DNA of 64,000 nucleotides from Xanthobacteraceae bacterium (lineage in GTDB: Bacteria; Pseudomonadota; Alphaproteobacteria; Rhizobiales; Xanthobacteraceae), in assembly GCA_022841625.1 (NCBI GenBank), contig JALHRD010000025.1, forward strand, positions 1-64,000, in the 5' to 3' direction. The translations under genes and the position numbers were made by a program. The notes beneath the pieces were generated by a model, which saw only the letters and a list, made by a program, of their open reading frames with translations, searched no databases and was not told the DNA's origin. Of this stretch, positions 25,765 to 34,004 are shown in pieces; the first letter of the stretch is position 1; the number at the start of each line of letters is the position of its first letter.

Positions 25765-27381
25765 GTGCAAGGACTAAGCGAGTTCCTAAAATCGCTGGGC
25801 GCAGCCCGGATCGCGGCCATGGTCGCGGTCGCGATTGCGTTGATCGGGTTCTTTGCCTTCCTGATCATGCGGATGTCGGCTCCGCAAATGACCATGTTGT
25901 TCTCCGATCTGTCGATGGAGGACGCCTCCGCCATTATCAAAGACCTGGAACGACAGAATATCCCGTTCCAAATGCGCAATGACGGCGGGACCATCCTGGT
26001 GCCGCGCGACCGGGTAACCCGACTGCGCATGAAGCTCGCGGAAGGCGGGCTGCCTAAGGGCGGCGGCGTCGGTTACGAGATATTCGACCGCTCTGATACC
26101 CTCGGCGCCACCAGTTTCGTCCAGAACGTCAACCACTTACGGGCGCTCGAAGGCGAATTGGCGCGCACCATCCGGGCGCTCGACCGCGTCCAGATGGCCC
26201 GCGTCCATCTGGTGCTACCCGAACGACAAATATTCTCGCGCGATCGGCCCGAGGCGTCGGCCTCAATCGTCCTCAAGGTCCGCGGCGCGCTTGAACCGCA
26301 ACAGGTCCGTGCGATCCGGCATTTGACTGCGTCCGCAGTCAACGGCCTCAAGCCTGAGCGGGTATCGGTCGTAGACGAGACCGGCCGGCTGCTGGCGGAC
26401 GGTGCCCGCGGCGACAGTTCTATGGGCGTGAGCGCCGACGAACGTCAAACCGCCTATGAGCGCCGATTGCGCGAGCAGGTCGAAACCATCCTCACCTCGG
26501 TGGTCGGACCGGGTCGGGCGCGGGTGCAGCTGACCGCCGATTTCAACTTTAACCGCGTGACCCAAACCTCCGAGAAATACGATCCCGAAGGCCGGGTCAT
26601 GCGCTCAAGCCAGACGCGGGAAGAATCATCCGCCAGCGCCAATGGCCAGGAAGGCCAAGTCACCGTCGGCAACGAGTTGCCCGGCGGCCAGCGAACTGGC
26701 GAGGGCACCCAAAGCCCGCGCGATCAATCGCGCAAGACCGAGGAAGTGGTCAATTACGAGATTTCGCGTTCCACCAAGACCGAGGTCACCGAAGGCGGGC
26801 GCGTCAATCGTGTCTCGGTGGCGGTGCTGGTCGATGGCAATTATACGCGCGGCGCCAATGGCGAACCCGCCTATCAGCCGCGCGACAAGGAGGAGCTGGA
26901 TCGCATTTCCGCGCTGGTGCGTACGGCGATCGGCTTCGACCAGCGTCGCGGCGATCAGGTGGAAGTCGTCAACCTCCGTTTTGCGGAAACGCCCGTCACG
27001 CCGCTGGCCGAACCACCCGGCTTGCTCGGCTTCTTGCAGTTCACAAAATCAGACGTGATGCACTGGGTCGAAATCCTGGTGATGGGGTTGCTCGGCCTCG
27101 TGGTGCTGTTCACCGTGATCCGGCCGCTGGTCCGCCGCATTCTTGCGCCCGACGGGACGAATCAAGCCGTCGCCGTAGCGGACAGCGATGCGCCCGGCAT
27201 CGATGCGGTCCCCGAGGTCATCAAGGTCACGCCCAACGAAACCGCCAAAATGATCGATATCGCGCAAGTGCAGGGTCAAGTCCATGCCCAATCGGTGCAA
27301 CGCGTCGGCGAACTGGTGCAGCAGAACCCCGGTGAAACCGTCGCAATTATCCGCACTTGGCTCCACGAAAGCGCGGCCTAA
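25765..27381 (+). CDS. fliF: Flagellar MS-ring protein FliF
   Basis: Forms the MS ring in the inner membrane, the base on which the rotor assembles. At 538 residues it has a first membrane helix (about 14-36), the YscJ/FliF ring-building domains (about 40-210, including RVHLVLPERQIFSR), a second periplasmic region to about 400, a second helix (about 430-450, WVEILVMGLLGLVVLFTVI) and a cytoplasmic tail binding FliG. The start is a GTG at 25765. First gene of fliF-fliG-fliH-fliN-flbD. Confidence 0.95.
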   Translation: MQGLSEFLKSLGAARIAAMVAVAIALIGFFAFLIMRMSAPQMTMLFSDLSMEDASAIIKDLERQNIPFQMRNDGGTILVPRDRVTRLRMKLAEGGLPKGGGVGYEIFDRSDTLGATSFVQNVNHLRALEGELARTIRALDRVQMARVHLVLPERQIFSRDRPEASASIVLKVRGALEPQQVRAIRHLTASAVNGLKPERVSVVDETGRLLADGARGDSSMGVSADERQTAYERRLREQVETILTSVVGPGRARVQLTADFNFNRVTQTSEKYDPEGRVMRSSQTREESSASANGQEGQVTVGNELPGGQRTGEGTQSPRDQSRKTEEVVNYEISRSTKTEVTEGGRVNRVSVAVLVDGNYTRGANGEPAYQPRDKEELDRISALVRTAIGFDQRRGDQVEVVNLRFAETPVTPLAEPPGLLGFLQFTKSDVMHWVEILVMGLLGLVVLFTVIRPLVRRILAPDGTNQAVAVADSDAPGIDAVPEVIKVTPNETAKMIDIAQVQGQVHAQSVQRVGELVQQNPGETVAIIRTWLHESAA

Positions 27382-27390
27382 TCACAAACC

Positions 27391-28479
27391 ATGCCCACGA
27401 ACCCAGACAACGAAAAAGCCAAGCGCGATCTCGAAGGCCTCGTCGCCACGCTCGCCGCGCGCAGCGGCGAAAACCAGAGCACCCGCAAGCTGACCGGCCC
27501 GGAGCGCGCTGCCATTTTGATGCTCGCGCTCGGTGAGCAGCACGGCGGGAAGATCTGGGGCATGCTCGACGACGAAGAGTTGCGTGAGCTATCGATCGTC
27601 ATGTCGACGCTTGGGACAATTGACGCCGGCGCCGTCGAAGGACTGTTGCTCGAATTCGTCGGGCGACTGTCGGCTTCCGGCGCCCTGATGGGCAATTACG
27701 ATCACACCGAACGGCTCTTGCAGCAGTTCCTCCCGCCCGAGCGCGTCGGCGGCATCATGGAGGAAATTCGCGGCCCCGCCGGTCGCAACATGTGGGAAAA
27801 GCTCTCCAACGTCCAGGAAGAGGTGCTCGCAAACTACCTCAAGAACGAATACCCGCAGACTGTCGCGGTGGTACTTTCCAAGCTCAGACCCGAACATGCC
27901 GCACGCGTGCTCGGAATTCTTCCCGAAGATCTGGCGCTCGATGTCGTCAACCGCATGCTCAAGATGGAAGCGGTGCAAAAGGAAGTCCTGGAGCGGGTCG
28001 AAAACACACTGCGCACCGAATTTATGTCGAACCTCTCCCAAACGCGGCGACGTGACGCGCACGAGGTCATGGCGGAAATATTCAACAACTTCGATCGTCA
28101 AACCGAAACGCGCTTCATGACCGCGCTCGAGGAAGAGAACCGCGAAGCCGCCGAACGCATCAAGACACTGATGTTCACGTTCGACGACCTGACCAAACTC
28201 GATTCCGGCTCGGTCCAGACGATGATGCGCAACGTCGATAAAGACAAGCTCGCCGTTGCGCTCAAGGGTGCGAACGAGACGGTGCGTCAGTTCTTCATGG
28301 GCAATATGTCCACGCGCGCCGCCAAAATGCTGCTCGACGATATGCAGGCGATGGGCCCGGTGCGGCTGCGCGACGTGGACGAGGCCCAGTCGCAGCTTGT
28401 TAATCTTGCGAAGGACCTCGCCGCCAAGGGCGAGATCGTCATCTCCAAGAGCGGCGGCGCCGAAGAACTGATCTATTGA
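27391..28479 (+). CDS. fliG: Flagellar motor switch protein FliG
   Basis: The rotor protein that contacts the stator and couples torque to the MS ring. At 362 residues, it has an N-terminal FliF-binding domain ([23 protein letters not shown]), a middle domain ([27 protein letters not shown]) and a C-terminal torque helix region ([19 protein letters not shown], then [25 protein letters not shown]). Charged residues typical of the torque helix are present. Nine bp after fliF. Confidence 0.96.
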   Translation: MPTNPDNEKAKRDLEGLVATLAARSGENQSTRKLTGPERAAILMLALGEQHGGKIWGMLDDEELRELSIVMSTLGTIDAGAVEGLLLEFVGRLSASGALMGNYDHTERLLQQFLPPERVGGIMEEIRGPAGRNMWEKLSNVQEEVLANYLKNEYPQTVAVVLSKLRPEHAARVLGILPEDLALDVVNRMLKMEAVQKEVLERVENTLRTEFMSNLSQTRRRDAHEVMAEIFNNFDRQTETRFMTALEEENREAAERIKTLMFTFDDLTKLDSGSVQTMMRNVDKDKLAVALKGANETVRQFFMGNMSTRAAKMLLDDMQAMGPVRLRDVDEAQSQLVNLAKDLAAKGEIVISKSGGAEELIY

Positions 28480-28489
28480 GGACCAAACG

Positions 28490-29161
28490 ATGAGCGCGGC
28501 GCCGGCCAAATTCATGTTCGAGACCGACTTCACCCCCGGCGGTGGAGAGAAAAAGCCTTTGATCGGGCTCGACGAGCACGCGGCAAAGCTCAAGGAAGCG
28601 GAAGCCGACGCCTTTGCACGCGGATTTCAACAGGGCGCCAACGAGGCCAGGGCGGAGGCAGAGAAGCGCGCGGCGGCCGCGCTTGAGAGGATTGTGAGCG
28701 CCGTAACGACGCTGCATTCGCAGCTAAGCGCGGTGGGCGCCAAGCTTGAAATTGAGGCGGTCGAAGTGGCCGTAGCGGTCGCAAAGAAGCTGGCGCCGGA
28801 ACTTCTGGCACACCAGCCACTGGCCGAAATTGCAACATTGGCCACAGATTGCTTCCGCAATCTTGTCAAATGCCCGCACGTGGTCGTGCGCGTAAACGAC
28901 AAATTACACGAGATTGCACGCGACAAGCTCGACGAACTCATCCGTCGCTGCAGTCCCGATACGCAATTGGTTGTCCTCGCCGAGCCCGACATCGCGGTCG
29001 GTGACTGCCGCATCGAATGGGCGGATGGCGGCGTCGAGCGTGACAGCGCTGCTATCGCCGCAGTGATCGATGAAGCGGTGGCGCGTTATATCAATTCACG
29101 GCGAAGTGACGCGGTTACAAGCAACGCGCAGCAGCAAACGGAAGATAGGGGTGACCAATGA
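28490..29161 (+). CDS. fliH: Flagellar assembly protein FliH
   Basis: Negative regulator and stator-like partner of the FliI export ATPase. The 223-residue protein has an Ala/Glu-rich coiled coil (ADAFARGFQQGANEARAEAEKR, then AALERIVSAV) and a C-terminal domain (ELLAHQPLAEIATLATDCFRN... RIEWADGGVERDSAAIAAVI). These resemble the FliH/YscL family, whose sequences diverge strongly. Its position between fliG and fliN supports the call. The stop overlaps the fliN start (ATGA). Confidence 0.85.
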   Translation: MSAAPAKFMFETDFTPGGGEKKPLIGLDEHAAKLKEAEADAFARGFQQGANEARAEAEKRAAAALERIVSAVTTLHSQLSAVGAKLEIEAVEVAVAVAKKLAPELLAHQPLAEIATLATDCFRNLVKCPHVVVRVNDKLHEIARDKLDELIRRCSPDTQLVVLAEPDIAVGDCRIEWADGGVERDSAAIAAVIDEAVARYINSRRSDAVTSNAQQQTEDRGDQ

Positions 29162-29514
29162 GCGATGATGACAACAAGCTGCCGCTTCCAGATCTGGAAG
29201 CCGGTGGCACGCCGCCGATGGACCCCGACGCACTGGTTTCGGAATCATCTGAGCCGCAAAGCCACAGTGCTGCCGATCTTGAGGCCGTATTCGATGTGCC
29301 GGTCAAAGTTTCCGCCGTGCTGGGGCGCGCCCGCATGGAGGTCAGCGACCTCCTCAGGCTGGGGCCCGGGACCGTTCTTGAACTTGACCGCAAAGTTGGT
29401 GAAGCGATCGATCTTTACGTCAATAATCGCCTGATTGCCCGCGGCGAAGTGGTTCTGGTCGAAGACAAACTCGGCGTCACCATGACGGAAATCATCAAAG
29501 CGGATCGGAACTGA
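29158..29514 (+). CDS. fliN: Flagellar motor switch protein FliN
   Basis: C-ring component involved in switching and in docking the export apparatus. At 118 residues it has an acidic N-terminal leader (about 40) and the SpoA/FliN domain: VFDVPVKVSAVLGRARMEVSDLLRL, PGTVLELDRKVGEAIDLYVNNRLIARGEVVLVEDKLGVTMTEI. Start overlaps fliH by ATGA, indicating coupling. Confidence 0.95.
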   Translation: MSDDDNKLPLPDLEAGGTPPMDPDALVSESSEPQSHSAADLEAVFDVPVKVSAVLGRARMEVSDLLRLGPGTVLELDRKVGEAIDLYVNNRLIARGEVVLVEDKLGVTMTEIIKADRN

Positions 29515-29564
29515 GCTGCAAGCACTGCTGATGCTGCAACTTAACGAGATACAAGGATACGACC

Positions 29565-30932
29565 ATGCGACTTCTGATCGTTGGAACTCTGAAGGGACAG
29601 CTCACAGCCGCGACCAAGATCGCCATGGATCGCGGGGCCAGCGTCACGCATGCGAGCGATGTCGAACAGGCGCTGAATGTGCTGCGCTCAGGTCGCGGCG
29701 CCGATCTGCTGATGGTGGATGTCGCCCTCGATATTCGCGATCTCGTGCTGCGGCTCGAAGCCGAACGCATTTCGGTCCCCATCGTCGCCTGCGGCGTCAA
29801 CACCGATGCACGCGCCGCAGTCGCTGCAATTCATGCCGGCGCCAAAGAATACATTCCATTACCGCCCGATCCGGAACTGATTGCCGCAATTCTTGCGGCC
29901 GTCACCGACGACGCGCGCGAACTGATTTACCGCGACGAATCTATGGCGCATGTGGTCAAGCTCGCCCAGCAAATCGCACCGTCCGACGCCTCGGTGCTCA
30001 TCACCGGCGAATCGGGCACCGGCAAGGAGGTCGTCGCGCGCTATGTGCATACTCGGTCGAACCGCGCCAAGGCAGCGTTCATTTCAGTCAACTGCGCAGC
30101 GATCCCGGAACAACTGCTCGAGTCCGAATTGTTCGGCCACGAGAAGGGCGCGTTTACCGGCGCGATCGCACGCCGCATTGGTAAGTTCGAAGAGGCGACC
30201 GGCGGCACGCTCCTGCTCGACGAGATTTCCGAGATGGACGTGCGACTGCAGTCCAAGCTCTTGCGGGCCATTCAGGAACGCGTGATCGACCGTGTTGGCG
30301 GCGCCAAACCGGTGTCGGTCGATATCCGAATTATCGCAACTTCGAATCGCAATCTGGTCGAAGCCGTGAAAGCGGGGACGTTCCGCGAAGATCTTCTGTT
30401 CCGCCTCAACGTCGTCAACCTGAAAATCCCGCCGCTGCGCGAACGGCCGGCGGATATCCTGGAACTCGCCCAGCATTTCATCAAGAAATATGCCGACGCC
30501 AACGGCGTCCCAGCACGGCCGCTGTCGGCGGAAGCGCGGCGCGCGCTGGTGCTCAACCGCTGGCCGGGCAATGTCCGAGAGCTCGAGAACACGCTGCACC
30601 GCGCCGTACTGCTTGCGAGCGGCGATGAAATCGGGATTGAAGGGATCGTCTCTCCGGATGGCACCCGGCTCGACCAGGCGAGCAACCCCGCCGTCGCCCG
30701 TGCAACGCTCGCCGCCGAGACGGTGACCCGTGCGCTGGTCGGACGCACCGTCGCCGACGTCGAGCGTGATCTGATCCTGGAAACGCTCAAGCACTGCCTG
30801 GGCAACCGGACCCACGCCGCCAATATCCTTGGCATTTCAATCCGCACGTTGCGCAACAAGCTCAACGAATATGCCGACGAAGGCGTGCCGATCCCGCCGC
30901 CGGGCAACAGCGAAATGCGCGGGGCGGCCTAA
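29565..30932 (+). CDS. flbD: Sigma-54-dependent flagellar regulator FlbD-like
   Basis: Activates sigma-54 flagellar promoters and, in Caulobacter, represses early ones such as fliF. The 455-residue protein has an N-terminal receiver-like domain (1-115) lacking the usual acidic pair (MRLLIVGTL), an AAA+ domain (about 130-365) with GESGTGKEV, GAFTGA and DEISEMD, and a C-terminal Fis-type HTH (GNRTHAANILGISIRTLRNKL). GAFTGA shows sigma-54 contact. The degenerate receiver suits FlbD, which needs FliX rather than phosphorylation. Last gene of the fliF operon. Confidence 0.9.
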   Translation: MRLLIVGTLKGQLTAATKIAMDRGASVTHASDVEQALNVLRSGRGADLLMVDVALDIRDLVLRLEAERISVPIVACGVNTDARAAVAAIHAGAKEYIPLPPDPELIAAILAAVTDDARELIYRDESMAHVVKLAQQIAPSDASVLITGESGTGKEVVARYVHTRSNRAKAAFISVNCAAIPEQLLESELFGHEKGAFTGAIARRIGKFEEATGGTLLLDEISEMDVRLQSKLLRAIQERVIDRVGGAKPVSVDIRIIATSNRNLVEAVKAGTFREDLLFRLNVVNLKIPPLRERPADILELAQHFIKKYADANGVPARPLSAEARRALVLNRWPGNVRELENTLHRAVLLASGDEIGIEGIVSPDGTRLDQASNPAVARATLAAETVTRALVGRTVADVERDLILETLKHCLGNRTHAANILGISIRTLRNKLNEYADEGVPIPPPGNSEMRGAA

Positions 30933-30941
30933 CCCGCCTAG

Positions 30942-31139
30942 CTACCGTCCGAACACCCACAGCATCGTGCTGATGCCAAAGCTCAGCGAGAGCGTTATCA
31001 GAATCGCGAAATAGATGAGCTCGCCCTTGCTGGCCGGCGTTTGCGCCGACCGTTGACGCCTGGGCGCATATTTCCGCAGTATCGGCCATGCCATCGCCAC
31101 AGTGAGGATCGCAACTCCGAGGGCAATGATATACCGCAT
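30942..31139 (-). CDS. Small two-helix membrane protein, unknown
   Basis: A 65-residue protein with hydrophobic helices at about 2-20 and 39-61 linked by a basic stretch (RKYAPRRQRSAQ). No family recognised. ATG 31139 is preferred over a start 15 codons upstream because the upstream part is polar and unlike a protein N-terminus. Convergent with flbD (9 bp apart) and divergent from the SDR gene. Confidence 0.6.
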   Translation of the reverse strand: MRYIIALGVAILTVAMAWPILRKYAPRRQRSAQTPASKGELIYFAILITLSLSFGISTMLWVFGR

Positions 31140-31262
31140 GGCGTCGACTCTTCTTCCGCAACCGGATTCATCGGCATATGCCAATGCTAAAGAGCGGCGC
31201 CCGCCCTTGCATCCTGCATGATAGGCTGTCCGGCCCGTGTCAACGACGATCGCGAGAGTGCA

Positions 31263-31964
31263 ATGACCGAACTAAAGCTAAACACGGCCCTCATCGTCGG
31301 CGCGGGCGCCGGCCTGTCGGCCTCGCTGGCCCGCGCGCTGACCCAGGATGGCATCAAGGTCGCGCTCGCGGCCCGCTCCACCGACGACCTGCATGCGCTG
31401 GCGGTTGAAACCGGCGCCGAGACGTTCGCCTGCGATGCAGCCAAGCGCACCGACGTCGACAGGCTGTTCGGCAATCTCGACGCCACCATCGGCGCGCCCG
31501 AGATTGTGATCTACAATGCCAGCTACCGCGCCCGCGGTCCGTTCGCCGAACTCGACCCGACCGAAGTGGAGCGCGCCGTCGCGGTAACCGCGTTTGGCGC
31601 CTTTCTGGTCGCGCAGCAAGCGGTGCGCCGCATGTTACCGAACGGACGCGGCGCCATTCTGTTCACCGGCGCGTCGGCCGGCGTGAAGGGCTATCCGCAG
31701 TCGGCGCCATTTGCGATGGGCAAATTCGCCTTACGCGGGCTGTCGCAGAGCATGGCGCGCGAGCTGCATCCCTTGGGAATTCATGTTGCCCATGTCGTGA
31801 TCGACGGCGGCATCAAAAGCGCACGCCGGACGGAACCCGCGGACAAGCCGGACAGCCTGCTCGACCCGGACGCGATTGCGGCAAGCTATCTTCACATCAT
31901 CCGTCAGCCCCGCAACGCCTGGTCGAATGAGATCGAGCTGCGGCCCTGGGTCGAGCGCTTCTGA
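31263..31964 (+). CDS. Short-chain dehydrogenase/reductase
   Basis: A 233-residue NAD(P)-dependent oxidoreductase of the classical SDR fold. The cofactor motif GAGAGLSASLARAL (about residue 13) is a variant of TGxxxGxG, followed by NASYRARGPF. The catalytic region has Ser in ILFTGASAGVKGYPQSAPF, but the canonical YxxxK is replaced by an FAMGKFAL stretch that keeps Lys but not Tyr. This raises doubt about normal dehydrogenase activity. ATG 31263 has GAGAG five bases upstream. No obvious pathway partner. Confidence 0.8.
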   Translation: MTELKLNTALIVGAGAGLSASLARALTQDGIKVALAARSTDDLHALAVETGAETFACDAAKRTDVDRLFGNLDATIGAPEIVIYNASYRARGPFAELDPTEVERAVAVTAFGAFLVAQQAVRRMLPNGRGAILFTGASAGVKGYPQSAPFAMGKFALRGLSQSMARELHPLGIHVAHVVIDGGIKSARRTEPADKPDSLLDPDAIAASYLHIIRQPRNAWSNEIELRPWVERF

Positions 31965-31978
31965 GCGCAGCTCCGCCG

Positions 31979-32686
31979 CTATCGCACCGGAAAGTCGAAA
32001 TACCGTGCGGGATAAGGTTCCGGACTCAGCGTGAAGTGCCACCATTCCCGCGCATAGGGCAAAAAGCCACCGCGCCGCATGGCCGTCGCCAGCACTTGGC
32101 GGTTCGCCTGGGCCTCAGGGCCAATATTGCGGCTTGCGGGCCACGACTGACCGCCGAAAAAATCAAAGCGGGTGCCCATGTCGATTTCAGCCGGCACCCC
32201 GCCCGCGGTGTGACGCACCAATGTGAGATCGACGGTGGAGCCGCGCGAATGACCCGAATGCGCGGCGATATAGCCGAGCTTAAACAGATCGCGCTTGTCG
32301 ACATCGGGATAAAAATCAGCCTTGCGCTTCATGTCCTTGAGATCGCGCGCCCAGCGTACAAAATGCGCCACCGCGCGCGTTGGCCGGTAGCAGTCGAAGA
32401 CCTTCAGCCCCAGGCCCTGCGGCGCAAGGTCGTTCTGCACGCGCGCCAACGCCACCGCGGCCGGGCGGGCCAAAAGGCAACGTGGCGCCTCATAGCCGTC
32501 GATCCGGACGCCAACGAAATTATCGTCCCCGAAATAGCGCATGTCGACGACCAGCTGGTCGACCACGGTGGCGGCATCTACGAACCCGGCCGGCATCTGA
32601 GCCTGCGCCGGCGATCCGGGCAGCAACACCAGCGCCACCAGCATTTGCAGACAGCGAAATACGGCAGCGTCTTTGACAATACGCAC
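31979..32686 (-). CDS. VanX-like D-Ala-D-Ala dipeptidase (M15 peptidase)
   Basis: A zinc M15D peptidase that hydrolyses D-Ala-D-Ala or related dipeptides. The 235-residue protein has a hydrophobic N-terminal segment (residues 12-28, ending GSPAQA) suggesting export, then KVFDCYRPTRAVAHFVRWA, the zinc ligands SGHSRGSTVDLTLV and the catalytic EWWHFTL. Classical VanX is cytoplasmic, so a periplasmic form more likely serves peptidoglycan recycling than resistance. Start is a GTG, three bp after the Bug gene stop, so they are likely co-transcribed. Confidence 0.83.
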   Translation of the reverse strand: MRIVKDAAVFRCLQMLVALVLLPGSPAQAQMPAGFVDAATVVDQLVVDMRYFGDDNFVGVRIDGYEAPRCLLARPAAVALARVQNDLAPQGLGLKVFDCYRPTRAVAHFVRWARDLKDMKRKADFYPDVDKRDLFKLGYIAAHSGHSRGSTVDLTLVRHTAGGVPAEIDMGTRFDFFGGQSWPASRNIGPEAQANRQVLATAMRRGGFLPYAREWWHFTLSPEPYPARYFDFPVR

Positions 32687-32689
32687 GAT

Positions 32690-33718
32690 TTACTTCGCTG
32701 CCGCGTTGACGAGGTCGCGCGCCCGGGCGACCACCGCCGGATCGGTGTCGACGATCGAATGCGCCACATGCTGCGCCGCCTCGCCGGTGCTGGGAACAAT
32801 ATCCATCCGCGCCTCGGCAGCCTCGGCGAGGAACGCCTTGTCAGCCATGGTGGCGTCGAAGGCGCGGCGTAGCACCTCGACGCGCTCACGCGGCACATTC
32901 GGGGTCGTAACAACCGCACGCGAGATCGCCGTATCGGCCGACAAGAAGGTCAGCACCTTGCGGTCGAAATCATTCTTCGCAAGTTCGAGCAACAATGGCA
33001 CGTCCGGCAGGTCGGGTGCCCGCTTGAGCGCGATCTGCACCAGGATGATGATCTTTTTCTCAGCCAACCATTGATGCTTTGTGGATTTCCAAGAAGCCCA
33101 GGAGTTGGAACCGCGGCCTTGGATCTCGCCGCGTTCCATTGCGAGATTGAGTTCGCCGCCGCCGGGATAGCCGGTAACAACCTTGAAGCGCGTACCAATG
33201 AGGGCGTTGAGCACCGCGGGATAAACCACCGAATTGGTGCCGGTGGTGCCGCCCAGAACCAACTCACGGTCCATCGCATCAGCAATGTTGCGGACGCCCG
33301 AAGTGTACCAGGAATTCACGACATTGGGCGTGTCGATGGTGTTGCCGATCCACTGGAAGGCGCGCACATCGAACTGGATGTTGGGCAGCCCCATCGCCTG
33401 CCCTGGCGCATGCGGCTGCGCGATCATGAACAGCGTGGTGCCGTCTTGCGGCGCGAGCTTGGCCATCCAATTGGCGGCGACAAGCCCACCGGCGCCCGGC
33501 ATGTTGCGCGGCACGACCGTTGGATTGCCTGGGATATGACGCCCGATATGCCGCGCAATCAACCGGCCGCGATAGTCGTAATCATTGCCGACCGGATTGC
33601 CGACGATCAGGCTGATGGTCTTGCCGCGATAGAAATCAGCGGCGGGTTCGGCGACCGCCCCCGCGCCGGCGACGACCGCCGGCACAAGCCCAGCAAGGAA
33701 CCGCATCCAACGCCCCAT
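32690..33718 (-). CDS. Bug-type tripartite tricarboxylate transporter binding protein
   Basis: A periplasmic solute receptor of the TctC/Bug family. A signal peptide (ending AVAEP) precedes YRGKTISLIVGNPVGNDYDYRGRLIARHIGRHIPGNP, VPRNMPGAGGLVAANWMAK and PQDGTTLFMI, the family landmarks lining the carboxylate-binding cleft. No TctA/TctB membrane genes are nearby, a frequent state for Bug proteins, which may use a distant channel or act as sensors. ATG 33718 is preferred over GTG 33727. The adjacent VanX-like gene suggests a wall-derived ligand, but this is speculative. Confidence 0.85.
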   Translation of the reverse strand: MGRWMRFLAGLVPAVVAGAGAVAEPAADFYRGKTISLIVGNPVGNDYDYRGRLIARHIGRHIPGNPTVVPRNMPGAGGLVAANWMAKLAPQDGTTLFMIAQPHAPGQAMGLPNIQFDVRAFQWIGNTIDTPNVVNSWYTSGVRNIADAMDRELVLGGTTGTNSVVYPAVLNALIGTRFKVVTGYPGGGELNLAMERGEIQGRGSNSWASWKSTKHQWLAEKKIIILVQIALKRAPDLPDVPLLLELAKNDFDRKVLTFLSADTAISRAVVTTPNVPRERVEVLRRAFDATMADKAFLAEAAEARMDIVPSTGEAAQHVAHSIVDTDPAVVARARDLVNAAAK

Positions 33719-33812
33719 CGGTCTCACCCATATCTATTTCTGATTATAATCCTAATAATTATAGCCTGCGCGGCCTCGGCGACCAAAATAGTGGGGGCAA
33801 ACCGACCCGCCA

Positions 33813-33827
33813 TTAACGTGAGATTAA
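33813..33827 (+). promoter_or_regulatory. Perfect CtrA box in the flhA promoter (TTAA-N7-TTAA)
   Basis: TTAA-CGTGAGA-TTAA followed by CCAT matches the CtrA consensus exactly. It is 192 bp upstream of the flhA ATG in a 286-bp divergent intergenic region. The TTAACCAT core is the form usually reported for Hyphomicrobiales. Confidence 0.8.
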
Positions 33828-33837
33828 CCATAAACAC

Positions 33838-33850
33838 GGCAAATTTTGCC
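33838..33850 (+). promoter_or_regulatory. Palindrome GGCAAATTTTGCC in the flhA promoter
   Basis: Perfect 13-bp palindrome (one central base) starting 25 bp after the first base of the CtrA box, the same offset as in the fliF promoter. Possible second regulator site or promoter core. The leader from here to flhA is about 150 bp. Confidence 0.6.
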
Positions 33851-34004
33851 GGGGATTGGGAGGCAATTTTTTCCGTCTTCGTCGGAACTAAGGGCAAGCC
33901 CGTTGGACGCAAGCGCGGTTCCCATATCACGTGTCGGCGGTCTTCCCGCCGCGCAGCAGCCATTTGGCGCCCATGATCGGGCACGACGGAGTGCTTCGGC
34001 AGAC

